This document shows, piece after piece, positions 17,203 to 25,160 of a stretch of DNA of 64,000 nucleotides; position 1 is the first letter of the stretch, and every line of letters starts with the position of its first letter. The notes beneath the pieces were generated by a model. That model worked only from the letters and a program-made list of their open reading frames with translations. It made no database searches and was not told where the DNA came from. Origin of the DNA: Centipeda flueggei ATCC 43531 (lineage in GTDB: Bacteria > Bacillota > Negativicutes > Selenomonadales > Selenomonadaceae); the NCBI RefSeq assembly GCF_000160695.1, contig NZ_GG694007.1, positions 1-64,000 on the forward strand, in the 5' to 3' direction. Both the position numbers and the translations under genes were made by a program.

Positions 17203-18021
17203 ATGAAAAAACTGCTCGCTCTTGTGCTTGCCGTCACCGCATTTGCCCTCGCCGGCTGCGGCGGCAGCGCAGACAAGCCCGCCGACAACGCCAAGGCGGA
17301 GAAGGTCGTCAAGGTCGGTGCATCGCCCGTTCCCCACGCGGAGATCCTCGAGGCGATCCGCCCCGAGCTCGAAAAGGAAGGCGTAAAACTCGAGATCGTC
17401 GAATTCAACGACTATGTTCAGCCGAACATCGCCACGAACGATAAGGAGATCGACGCGAACTTCTTCCAGCACGAGCCATACCTGAAGAATTTTGTTGAGG
17501 AGCACCCCGAGCTGAAGCTCGTGAACGTTCTCGGTGTCCACATCGAGCCGATGGGTGTCTACTCGCACAAGATCAAGAAGCTCGACGAGCTGAAGGACGG
17601 CGCATCCGTCTCCATCCCGAGCGATCCGACGAACGGCGGCCGTGCGCTGCTGCTCCTCGCGCGTGCGAACCTCATCAAGCTGAAGGACGGTGCCGGTACG
17701 ACGGCGACGGTGCAGGACATCGTCGACAACCCGAAGTACCTCAAGATCCAGGAGATCGAGGCGCCGCAGCTGCCGCGCACGCTGGATGACGTCGATATCT
17801 CCGTCATCAACACGAACTGGGCAATGCAGGCGGATCTCGTGCCGACGCGCGACGCCCTCATTATGGAGGACAAAACCTCGCCGTACGTCAACATCCTCGT
17901 CGTCCGCCAGGGCGATGAGAACCGCCCCGAGATTCAGGCGCTCATCAAGGCGCTCCACTCTGAGACGGTCAAGAACTTCATCAACGATAAGTACAAGGGC
18001 GCGATTGTTCCCGCGTTCTGA
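17203..18021 (+). CDS. metQ: Methionine-binding lipoprotein
   Basis: A 272-residue NlpA-family substrate-binding lipoprotein. The signal peptide ends in the lipobox LAGC (Cys19). The mature part carries KVVKVGASPVPHAEILE, NDYVQPNIATNDKEIDANFFQHEPYL, IPSDPTNGGRALLLL and VINTNWA, all conserved in MetQ. It captures methionine outside the inner membrane and hands it to MetI. The ATG follows AAAGGAGGTACTTT. The operon ends with a strong terminator. Confidence 0.95.
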   Translation: MKKLLALVLAVTAFALAGCGGSADKPADNAKAEKVVKVGASPVPHAEILEAIRPELEKEGVKLEIVEFNDYVQPNIATNDKEIDANFFQHEPYLKNFVEEHPELKLVNVLGVHIEPMGVYSHKIKKLDELKDGASVSIPSDPTNGGRALLLLARANLIKLKDGAGTTATVQDIVDNPKYLKIQEIEAPQLPRTLDDVDISVINTNWAMQADLVPTRDALIMEDKTSPYVNILVVRQGDENRPEIQALIKALHSETVKNFINDKYKGAIVPAF

Positions 18022-18034
18022 CGACAACGCAAAA

Positions 18035-18073
18035 GAGCGCTGTACGATATTTGATATCGTACAGCGCTTTTTT
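18035..18073 (+). terminator. Terminator of metNIQ
   Basis: AGCGCTGTACGATAT and ATATCGTACAGCGCT form a perfect 15-bp stem around TTTG, followed by six T. Confidence 0.9.
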
Positions 18074-18082
18074 CATCCATTT

Positions 18083-19183
18083 TCACGGTGTCGCGGGCGT
18101 CTCCGCGCTCACCGCACCGCGCCGAATCATGTCACCGACGCGCAGATCATAGGTAAGTGCCATCTTGTGCAGGGTCTCTGCTCGAGCGAAGTCCTCGGTC
18201 GTGCCTCCGTTCAGCCCCTTCACAAAGCTCTCATACGCGCCGATAAACGCCTCGGTCGCCGCCTTGCGCTGTGCAGCAAGATACTGTGCGCCGTGGGGAA
18301 CATCTACGCCGTCCAGCTCCTTCTGATACTTCTTGAGCAGGGGAATCATATCCTCCTGCAGGAGATGTGTCAGCGACTTGCGGTACACCGTCGTATAGGT
18401 ACTGCGTCCCGTCTCGGTCAGATTGCGGAACTCCCGCTGCTTCGAGCGAAATACACCATTATAGCGATCCACAATAGGACGCGTTGCATCGATGTAACGT
18501 CCCAGATTGCTTGCCGCAGCCTTCTGCACGGCCTCGAGATAGGCGCGGTAATTCGTCACGCGTACGACCCGCCAGCCCGTATCGCCGCGCTCCATGCGCA
18601 GCTGGAGGGGAAACTCCAGCGCTGTCCCCTCGTCACGCACGGTGATGTTCGCCGTCGCGGCACTCCCATCCCGCTCTACGCTGTCAATGTGCAGGAGTGT
18701 CGTATCACGCAGGTGACTGTACTCCATGAGATACTCAAAATCGATACCAAGCTGACGCCCCTTCAGAGGATCCACCCCCTCCGGGGACGGCCACGTTCCG
18801 CTCCCGACAGCCGTCTCAATACTGTCCACGATCCCTGCCGCAACACTATCCTTGATCTTCTCGTAGAATTTCCCCGAGGCGCTGCGTTCCTTTGCCTTCA
18901 GATGCGTATCCCCCGAGAAGAGCACATAGGTGAGATCATCATAGCCCGATGCCGTCATCGATGCGATATCGACACGGCGCTGAAAGGCCTGCACATCATG
19001 TGCAGCAAGCGCTGCCGCAGCCTGCTCAAGCGCATAGGAGGGGCGCTGAATATAGTAGCCGAGATACCAACCGAGAATCGTGATCGTCAGAGCGATCACC
19101 CCCGCCGCCACACGAAATTTACGCTGACGCGCTTTGCGCCGGCGTGCCAGACGCACGCGCCACGCAAACTCATCCAGCGCCAT
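18083..19183 (-). CDS. Single-span membrane protein with DUF2939-like region, function unknown
   Basis: A 366-residue protein. A basic N-terminus (RVRLARRRKARQRKFR) precedes one membrane helix (about residues 26-46), so most of the protein lies outside the cytoplasm. The stretch YALEQAAAALAAHDVQAFQRRVDI just after the helix resembles the DUF2939 pattern. The C-terminal half looks helical. I chose the ATG at 19183 because GGGAGGTGCGGCA precedes it; the 45 codons upstream have no ribosome site and overlap a terminator. No enzymatic motif is visible. Confidence 0.75.
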   Translation of the reverse strand: MALDEFAWRVRLARRRKARQRKFRVAAGVIALTITILGWYLGYYIQRPSYALEQAAAALAAHDVQAFQRRVDIASMTASGYDDLTYVLFSGDTHLKAKERSASGKFYEKIKDSVAAGIVDSIETAVGSGTWPSPEGVDPLKGRQLGIDFEYLMEYSHLRDTTLLHIDSVERDGSAATANITVRDEGTALEFPLQLRMERGDTGWRVVRVTNYRAYLEAVQKAAASNLGRYIDATRPIVDRYNGVFRSKQREFRNLTETGRSTYTTVYRKSLTHLLQEDMIPLLKKYQKELDGVDVPHGAQYLAAQRKAATEAFIGAYESFVKGLNGGTTEDFARAETLHKMALTYDLRVGDMIRRGAVSAETPATP

Positions 19184-19279
19184 TGCCGCACCTCCCTTTG
19201 CACGAACTTTAATGCTGTTATTATAGCACGGAATATCCCTCGCGTTCAATCGGCAAAAATAAGTCTCCACGCAAAAGGA

Positions 19280-19312
19280 CTGCTGCATGAATCCAACATC
19301 TTCGTGCAGCAG
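19280..19312 (-). terminator. Terminator after the biotin operon (shared stem family)
   Basis: CTGCTGCATGAA and TTCGTGCAGCAG pair over 12 bases with one wobble around a 9-base loop; the minus strand continues TCCTTTTGC. It lies just after the stop of the last bioA and shares its stem with 4813-4841 and 23716-23754. Confidence 0.65.
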
Positions 19313-19329
19313 CCCCATGTTTCATCCGT

Positions 19330-20679
19330 TCACTGTACTCCCAGCACCTCATCCATCGACGCCTTCATCTGTGCGATGGCGGTGTTGAGATCATCGCGCC
19401 CGATGTTCAGCGGCGGATTGAAGTAAAGCACGTCGCCGAGCGGGCGCAGGAGCAGCCCGTGCCGGAGCGCACGACGATAGATCGCATAGCCAAGGCGGCG
19501 ACTGGGATCAAAGGGACGCTTCGCTTCGCGATCCTCGACCAGCTCAACCGCATGAATCAGCCCAATGTGGCGGATCTCGCCGACGTTCGGATGCGCACCG
19601 AACGTCTCCGTCATGCGTGCAGTCAGCCACGATGCTGTCTCCTCCGCCCGCTCCAGAATATTCTCCTCATCGAGAATGTCGAGCACGGCGAGCGCCGCGC
19701 TGCAGCCGAGCGGATTCCCCGCGTACGTATGACTGTGCATGAACGCCTTGCCCTCGCTCCAGTCGGCATAGAATGCCTCGTAGATCTTCTCCTTGACGAC
19801 GGTGATGGACATGGGCATATAGCCTCCCGTCAGTCCCTTCGAGAGGCACATGAGATCAGGCGTAATCCCCGCACGCTCACACGCAAAGAGCCGTCCCGTG
19901 CGCCCGAACCCCGTCGCAATCTCGTCGGCGATGAGGAGGACATCGTACGCGTCACAGAGGGCGCGCAGCTTCCTGAGATATTCCTCGGGATAGATGCGCA
20001 TCCCCGCACTCCCCTGCAGGAGCGGCTCGACGATCATCGCTGCCGTCTCGTGCCCGTGCGCGGCAAAGGCACGCTCTGCATGCTCAAAACACGCGCAGGA
20101 GCAGGTGCCGCGTGTCTCCCCATAGGGACAGCGGTAGCAGTCGGGCGCCTCGATATGGATGTTGTCCATCATCATCGGCTTGTACATCTCGGCAAAGAGA
20201 TCCATGCTCCCCACCGAGAGCGCGCCGATCGTCTCGCCGTGATAGCTCTCCGAGAGGCACATGAAGCGAATTTTTTTCGTGCGCCCCGTCTGCTGGCAGT
20301 ATTGGAAGGACATCTTGAGCGCCGCCTCGACCGCAGAGGAACCATTGTCGTTGAAGTGGAACTTCGTCAGTCCCTCGGGCACAAGCGCCGTCAGACGCTC
20401 GGCAAGTTCGATCGCGCCGCGGTGCGAGAAATTTGCAAAGATCACATGCTCGAGGCGGTCGAGCTGCGCCTTGATGTGTGCGTTGATCTTCTCGTTGGAA
20501 TGCCCCAGGAGATTTGCCCACCAAGAGCTCACAATATCGAGATAGGACTTGCCGTGCACATCGCAGAGCCATGGACCCTTTGCGTGGTCAATGACCATCG
20601 GCGGCAGCTCCTCATAGTCCTTCATCTGCGCGCACGGATGCCAGATCCGGCGCAGGTCGCGCTCCTCAATTGTCGGCAT
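19330..20679 (-). CDS. bioA: Adenosylmethionine-8-amino-7-oxononanoate aminotransferase, copy 1
   Basis: A 449-residue BioA, the PLP aminotransferase that uses S-adenosylmethionine to make 7,8-diaminopelargonate. Visible are SSWWANLLGH, NDNGSSAVEAALKM (PLP phosphate), ESYHGETIGALSVG with the active-site Tyr, LIADEIATGFGRTG, and the PLP lysine in CLSKGLTGGYMPMS (about residue 277). All expected residues are present, so this copy should be active. RBS AGGAGGGGTC precedes the ATG. It is the last gene of bioY-bioD-bioA-bioA; the upstream neighbour is a close duplicate. Copy 1 keeps the consensus in places where copy 2 does not. Confidence 0.95.
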   Translation of the reverse strand: MPTIEERDLRRIWHPCAQMKDYEELPPMVIDHAKGPWLCDVHGKSYLDIVSSWWANLLGHSNEKINAHIKAQLDRLEHVIFANFSHRGAIELAERLTALVPEGLTKFHFNDNGSSAVEAALKMSFQYCQQTGRTKKIRFMCLSESYHGETIGALSVGSMDLFAEMYKPMMMDNIHIEAPDCYRCPYGETRGTCSCACFEHAERAFAAHGHETAAMIVEPLLQGSAGMRIYPEEYLRKLRALCDAYDVLLIADEIATGFGRTGRLFACERAGITPDLMCLSKGLTGGYMPMSITVVKEKIYEAFYADWSEGKAFMHSHTYAGNPLGCSAALAVLDILDEENILERAEETASWLTARMTETFGAHPNVGEIRHIGLIHAVELVEDREAKRPFDPSRRLGYAIYRRALRHGLLLRPLGDVLYFNPPLNIGRDDLNTAIAQMKASMDEVLGVQ

Positions 20680-20697
20680 AAAAATGACCCCTCCTAC

Positions 20698-20729
20698 GAA
20701 AGCACTGATACACGCGGTGCTTTCCTAAA
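20698..20729. repeat. Collapsed inverted-end element between the two bioA genes
   Basis: GAAAGCACTGATACACGCGGTGCTTTCC is two element ends placed almost head to head. It is followed by CTAAACACACATTAC, the same sequence that follows the fuller element at 22156-22260. Confidence 0.65.
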
Positions 20730-20791
20730 CACACATTACACACAAAGCACGAAGTTTTTCCTTTCGTGCGGCAGCTTCCTCTACAGAGTTC

Positions 20792-22138
20792 CTATGCCCC
20801 CAGCACCTCATCCATCGACGCCTTCATCCATGCGATGGCGGTGCTGAGGTCATCACGCCCGATGTTCAGCGGCGGATTGAAGTAAAGCACGTCGCCGAGC
20901 GGGCGCAGGAGCAGCCCGTGCCGGAGCGCACGGCGATAGATCGCATAGCCAAGGCGGCGTCCTCCGTCAAAAGGACGCTTCGTCTCACGATCCTCGACCA
21001 GCTCAACTGCGTGAATCAACCCGATGCGACGGATCTCGCCGACGTTCGGATGCGCACCGAACGTCTCCGTCATGCGCGCAGTCAGCCACGATGCGGTCTC
21101 CTCCGCGCGCTCCAGAATATTCTCCTCATCGAGAATGTCGAGCACGGCGAGCGCCGCGCTGCAGCCGAGCGGATTGCCCGCATACGTGTGACCTTGCATG
21201 AACGCCTTGCCCTCGCTCCAGTCCGCATAGAACGCGTCGTAGATCTTTTCCTTGACGACGGTGATGGCCGTGGGCATATAGCCGCTTGTCAGCCCCTTTG
21301 AGAGGCACATGAGATCGGGCGTGATGCCCGCACGCTCACACGCAAAGAGCCGTCCCGTGCGCCCGAACCCCGTCGCAATCTCGTCGGCGATGAGCAGGAC
21401 ATCGTATGCGTCGCAGAGGGCGCGCAGCTTCCTGAGATAGTCCTCGGGGTAGATGCGCATCCCCGCGCACCCCTGCAGGAGCGGCTCGACGATCATCGCC
21501 GCCGTCTCGTGTCCGTGTGCAGCAAAGGCACGCTCCGCATGCTCAAAACACGCGCAGGAGCAGCTGTCGCGCGTCTCCCCATAGGGGCAGCGATAGCAGT
21601 CGGGTGCCTCGATATGGATAGTGTCCATCATCATCGTCTTGTACATCTCGGCAAAGAGATCCACGCCCCCCACGGAGAGCGCCCCGATTGTCCCTCCGTG
21701 ATACCCTTCAGAAAGGCACATAAACCGCGTCTTTTTCGTACGCCCTGTCTGCTGACAGTACTGAAACGCCATCTTGAGCGCCGCCTCTACAGCGGACGAG
21801 CCGTTATCGTTGAAATTGAACTTCGTCAGTCCCTCGGGCACGAGCATCGCCAGCCGCTCTGCAAGCTCAATCGCGGGACGATGGGAGAAATTCGCAAAGA
21901 CGACGTGCTCGAGCCGCCTCAGCTGCGCCGTAATCCGCGCATCGATCTTCTCGTTCGTATGTCCGAGGAGATTTGCCCACCACGAACTGATAATATCGAG
22001 ATAGCCCTTGCCGTGCACATCGTAGAGCCATGCCCCCTTTGCGTGATCGATCACCATCGGCGGCAGCTGCTCATAGTCCTTCATCTGCGCGCACGGGTGC
22101 CAGATATGGCGCAGGTCACGCTCCTCAATCGTCGGCAT
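20792..22138 (-). CDS. bioA: BioA-like aminotransferase, copy 2 (diverged duplicate)
   Basis: A 448-residue close duplicate of the gene at 19330-20679, by eye roughly 90 percent identical. The 3' portion is almost identical and the substitutions concentrate in the 5' half. The PLP lysine (CLSKGLT) and the YHG tyrosine are kept. However, the acidic residue after YHG is lost (YHGGT instead of YHGET), the glycine after LT is Ser (LTSGYMPTA instead of LTGGYMPMS), and the QG-S-AG stretch reads QGCAG. These sit near the cofactor, so activity or substrate use may have changed (inference). RBS AGGAGGAGAG precedes the ATG. Confidence 0.92.
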   Translation of the reverse strand: MPTIEERDLRHIWHPCAQMKDYEQLPPMVIDHAKGAWLYDVHGKGYLDIISSWWANLLGHTNEKIDARITAQLRRLEHVVFANFSHRPAIELAERLAMLVPEGLTKFNFNDNGSSAVEAALKMAFQYCQQTGRTKKTRFMCLSEGYHGGTIGALSVGGVDLFAEMYKTMMMDTIHIEAPDCYRCPYGETRDSCSCACFEHAERAFAAHGHETAAMIVEPLLQGCAGMRIYPEDYLRKLRALCDAYDVLLIADEIATGFGRTGRLFACERAGITPDLMCLSKGLTSGYMPTAITVVKEKIYDAFYADWSEGKAFMQGHTYAGNPLGCSAALAVLDILDEENILERAEETASWLTARMTETFGAHPNVGEIRRIGLIHAVELVEDRETKRPFDGGRRLGYAIYRRALRHGLLLRPLGDVLYFNPPLNIGRDDLSTAIAWMKASMDEVLGA

Positions 22139-22155
22139 AAAAGCTCTCCTCCTGC

Positions 22156-22260
22156 GGAATCACGGATAAAACAGTCCCCAGGATTGGCGTAGATTTTCCG
22201 CCGAAGTGCGGGAAAATAGGCGTCAAGAGCCGCGGGCTGAATTGATCAGTGCTTCCCTAA
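22156..22260 (+). repeat. Dispersed inverted-end element, copy C
   Basis: Starts GGAATCACGGATAAAACAG, carries the shared core GATTGGCGTAGATTTTCCGC and AAGTGCGGGAAAATAGGCGT, and ends TGATCAGTGCTTCCCTAA. It lies between bioD and bioA copy 2. Confidence 0.8.
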
Positions 22261-22267
22261 ACACACA

Positions 22268-22948
22268 TTACTCATACAGCGCGGCAAGCGCATCCGCCCT
22301 CATCGGCAGTTCCGCCGCGCCGTGCGGCACACACGCCAAGACACGCGCTCCCGTGATCTCCTCGACCATCCGCACATTGTCCTCCTGCATCAGACCGCCC
22401 TGCCAATTGTTGAAGATAAAGCCCCGCAGGGGAATGCCGCGCGCACGCAGATGCTCTGCCGTCAGCACAGCGGCATTGATCGTTCCGAGCCCTGCATCGG
22501 CAACAACGAGCGCAGCGAGCCCCAGCCGCACGGCAAGATCGTCAAGGACGACGTGCTCATCGCCGTCCCAGCGCAGCGGGCAGATAATGCCGCCGCTCCC
22601 CTCCACCGTCAGATAGTCCGTGCGCTCCTTCGCGCGGCGGTAGTCCTGCGCCACCTTTGCAAAATCCATCGGGCGGTGCTCGATCTGCGCCGCGAGATGC
22701 GGTGAGACCGCATCTCGATAGACATAGGAGACAGTGACATCCGCCGCATCGAGCTCCGCGACACGCGCCACATGGAGCGCATCACCCGGCAGGAGCGTAC
22801 CGTCCGCGGCGACCTCCGCGCCCGAGAGTGCCGCCTTATAGTAGCCCGCCGCAACCCCCGCGTCACGGAGACATTTCACAATCAGCCCCGTGACATACGT
22901 CTTGCCGATGTCCGTCCCCGTTCCCGTGACAAATAACGCCTTACCCAC
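22268..22948 (-). CDS. bioD: Dethiobiotin synthetase
   Basis: A 226-residue BioD, which closes the ureido ring of dethiobiotin from diaminopelargonate, CO2 and ATP. The P-loop GTGTDIGKT lies at residues 9-17, and the conserved VEGSGGIICPL segment is near the middle. It starts with GTG at 22948 after ACAGGAGGCGCATCATAC. It lies between bioY and the bioA pair in one transcript. bioF and bioB are not in this window, so the organism may complete the pathway elsewhere. Confidence 0.95.
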   Translation of the reverse strand: MGKALFVTGTGTDIGKTYVTGLIVKCLRDAGVAAGYYKAALSGAEVAADGTLLPGDALHVARVAELDAADVTVSYVYRDAVSPHLAAQIEHRPMDFAKVAQDYRRAKERTDYLTVEGSGGIICPLRWDGDEHVVLDDLAVRLGLAALVVADAGLGTINAAVLTAEHLRARGIPLRGFIFNNWQGGLMQEDNVRMVEEITGARVLACVPHGAAELPMRADALAALYE

Positions 22949-22965
22949 GTATGATGCGCCTCCTG

Positions 22966-23580
22966 TCAGACATCCATGCGATTCGCATGCACCGCTGCCC
23001 CCTGCACGGGAGCAGTGCTCCGCGGCTGCGTCTCCTGCGTCTCACGAATCCAGAGCCCCGCCTTGTAGAGGCGAATCCCGGCGTACGCCGCCGCGACGCA
23101 GAGCAGGAAGTCCGGCAGAACCTGCAGCACGCCGCAGTACCAGACCGCCACCCAGAAACCGATCGGCGCGTCGATAATGTAGTTCGATATGAAGTAGAAA
23201 TACGGGATGCCGAGGGCATAGAGCACCACCATGCCTGCTGCACACGCGGCAAGTGCACGCCGGAACGTCGGCACGCCGCGGCGCGCCAGCGCGCCCGTCA
23301 CCCAGCCCTGCAGGATGAAGCCGACGAGATAGCCGAACGTCGGCTGAAGCACATAGGCAGGGCCGCCGCCCGAGGCGAACACGGGAATCCCCACGAGCCC
23401 CATGAGTACATACGTGCCGATGGCGAGCGCACCAAGCCGCGCACCGAGCATCAGCCCCGCGAGCAGGGTAAAGAGGAACTGCAGCGTGTAGACATCCGTA
23501 CCCACAGGGATGCGCACGAACGTCCCGACCGTAATGAGCGCGATAAACAGCCCGCATAGGATTACTTCACGTAACTTCAT
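22966..23580 (-). CDS. bioY: Biotin transporter BioY
   Basis: A 204-residue S-component of the biotin ECF transporter with about six membrane helices. The GTFVRIPVGTDVYTLQFLFTLL segment near the start and the GLVGIPVFASGGGPAYVLQPTFGYLVGF segment around residues 60-90 match the BioY family. It imports biotin, alone or with the general EcfAT module. It is the first gene of the biotin operon and its promoter overlaps a BirA-like operator, so import and synthesis are presumably shut down together when biotin is plentiful. Confidence 0.95.
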   Translation of the reverse strand: MKLREVILCGLFIALITVGTFVRIPVGTDVYTLQFLFTLLAGLMLGARLGALAIGTYVLMGLVGIPVFASGGGPAYVLQPTFGYLVGFILQGWVTGALARRGVPTFRRALAACAAGMVVLYALGIPYFYFISNYIIDAPIGFWVAVWYCGVLQVLPDFLLCVAAAYAGIRLYKAGLWIRETQETQPRSTAPVQGAAVHANRMDV

Positions 23581-23628
23581 AATCTTCAGATACCTCCATA
23601 AAAACTGACAGACCCATAGACTTGCTTT

Positions 23629-23657
23629 ATCTTACTCGCTATTTTATTTATTGTCAA
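23629..23657 (-). promoter_or_regulatory. Promoter of the biotin operon
   Basis: On the minus strand a perfect TTGACA (23657-23652) and TAAGAT (23634-23629) are separated by 17 bases. The bioY ATG is about 50 bases downstream. Confidence 0.8.
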
Positions 23658-23683
23658 CCAGAATATTCTATGTAGGTTTACTA
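23651..23683. promoter_or_regulatory. BirA-type biotin operator
   Basis: TTGTCAACC (23651-23659), 15 bases, then GGTTTACTA (23675-23683): an imperfect palindrome matching the known BirA operator form TTGTAAACC-N14-16-GGTTTACAA with one mismatch in each half. It covers the -35 box of the bioY promoter, as expected for a repressor site. Confidence 0.8.
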
Positions 23684-23715
23684 AAGTTGTATATCGATTG
23701 CATATAAAAAAGACG

Positions 23716-23754
23716 GGACTGCTGCACGAAGCCGAAGCTTTGTGCAGCAGTTCC
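23716..23754 (-). terminator. Terminator after the phosphoesterase gene (shared stem family)
   Basis: GGACTGCTGCACGAAGC and GCTTTGTGCAGCAGTTCC form a 17-bp stem around CGAA; the minus strand continues CGTCTTTTTT. The stem recurs at 4813-4841 and 19280-19312. Confidence 0.8.
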
Positions 23755-23788
23755 ATCGAGTCACTTTGCACACGAGCGGACGATCCCC

Positions 23789-25099
23789 TTACCGTTTCGT
23801 CACCTTCACACGATCCATCTCCGTGCCGTCGGACAGGAAACACGCGATCTCAAGCCGATCATCCCGGACCTCCATCGTGAGATAGTTATCCGTCTCCGGC
23901 TGCGGAAGCGTCACCTCATCAAAAGCATGGTCAACCCAAAGATTCGGATAGCGAACATTCCCCGCAACACCCGTGAGGATATAGAGCGGTCCCTTGCGGT
24001 TCTGCGTTTTCTCAAAACCGTAGATATGCCCACGATTGCGGTATGTATGCAGATGTGCCGTAAAGACAACATCAATGCTGAGTTCGTCAAAGACGGGCAT
24101 CCATACGCGTCCGATCTCCTCATCAATGCCCTCACTGCGCTCGGGGCGTCCATGAATACGGTATCGCAGCACGTCCTTGTGCATGAGAACGATATTCCAC
24201 TTACGCCGATGTGCCTTCAAGTCGCGGCGGATCCATGCCAGCTGTTCCTCGGTCAGACCGTCCTGAAAATCCCCGATTTCCTTTTGCTGAGTACAGAGGA
24301 CGATATAGTGCACATTACCGTAATCAAAGGAATAGTAGTACCGCTCGAATTGTCTGCTCCCGTTGCGCGGCGTCTTAAAGTAGTTCAGGTATGCCGTCGG
24401 CAGACGCGTCTCCCATTGGCGGTCATAGGTCTCATGATTCCCCATGACGGGAGCTATCGGAATCACGCGCTCCATCTCATCCAGCCCGGTGAAGAACGCT
24501 GTCCACTGCGCACGATCCTCGCCGTTGTCCACGAGGTCGCCAAGGCAGGCAAAAAACGCGGCATCTGTGTTGCGTGCCCACGCAAGATGTGCAAGCTGCT
24601 GCCAATCCGCATAGTCGCTCGACTGGCTGTCGGGAAAAAGAAGCATCTTATACGGTGCATCAGCAGCAGGGGTATAGAGTTCCTGCCAGCCCGTCGCCCC
24701 GTCATTCGCCTCAATGCGATAGCGATACTTCGTCCCCGGTACCAGCCTGTCGATCTCCGCCGTATACTGATACACCGTCACACCATCATCGGAAAACGCT
24801 GCATCGTTCACAGGGATGCGCCGGATTTCCTCCGAGTTCTCCGCCCGTATCTCGACCATCTGATCCATCCCGTCTGCATCGGTCTCCCACATGAGGACAC
24901 GGCTGCTCCCGGGATCCGAGGTGATGATCTGCCGCAGGCGTTCGATATAGAGAGTATTGGGAAAGGGATGCAGCCCCTTCCTGCGCAGCCACTCCATACC
25001 GGCAAGCTTCCAGAGCGCCGCACCGCCTGCAGCGGCTGTCCCCGCCGCTATCGCCGCCTTGATAAACATACGGCGCGTAAACGTCTTTTTCCTTTCCAT
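23789..25099 (-). CDS. Tat-exported metallophosphoesterase, purple acid phosphatase-like
   Basis: A 436-residue exported phosphoesterase. The N-terminus has a twin-arginine motif (FTRRMFIKAA) followed by a hydrophobic stretch. An N-terminal fibronectin-like domain (about 50-150, with SSRVLMWET and GTKYRYRIEA) precedes a calcineurin-like domain with FPDSQ, CLGDLVDNGED, MGNHETYD, LMHKD and FTAHLHTYRNRG, which supply the two-metal site. This layout is that of purple acid phosphatases, which release phosphate from esters outside the cytoplasm. The ATG at 25099 follows GAGAGGAAGAAATTG. Tat export implies cofactor loading before transport. Confidence 0.88.
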   Translation of the reverse strand: MERKKTFTRRMFIKAAIAAGTAAAGGAALWKLAGMEWLRRKGLHPFPNTLYIERLRQIITSDPGSSRVLMWETDADGMDQMVEIRAENSEEIRRIPVNDAAFSDDGVTVYQYTAEIDRLVPGTKYRYRIEANDGATGWQELYTPAADAPYKMLLFPDSQSSDYADWQQLAHLAWARNTDAAFFACLGDLVDNGEDRAQWTAFFTGLDEMERVIPIAPVMGNHETYDRQWETRLPTAYLNYFKTPRNGSRQFERYYYSFDYGNVHYIVLCTQQKEIGDFQDGLTEEQLAWIRRDLKAHRRKWNIVLMHKDVLRYRIHGRPERSEGIDEEIGRVWMPVFDELSIDVVFTAHLHTYRNRGHIYGFEKTQNRKGPLYILTGVAGNVRYPNLWVDHAFDEVTLPQPETDNYLTMEVRDDRLEIACFLSDGTEMDRVKVTKR

Positions 25100-25121
25100 C
25101 AATTTCTTCCTCTCTCCTATA

Positions 25122-25152
25122 TAAAGGAATCACTGATACATCTAAGGAATCA
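25122..25152. repeat. Partial element ends between two phosphoesterase genes
   Basis: AAAGGAATCACTGATACATC followed by TAAGGAATCAC: fragments of the dispersed element end, with no interior left. Confidence 0.45.
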
Positions 25153-25160
25153 CACGAGCC

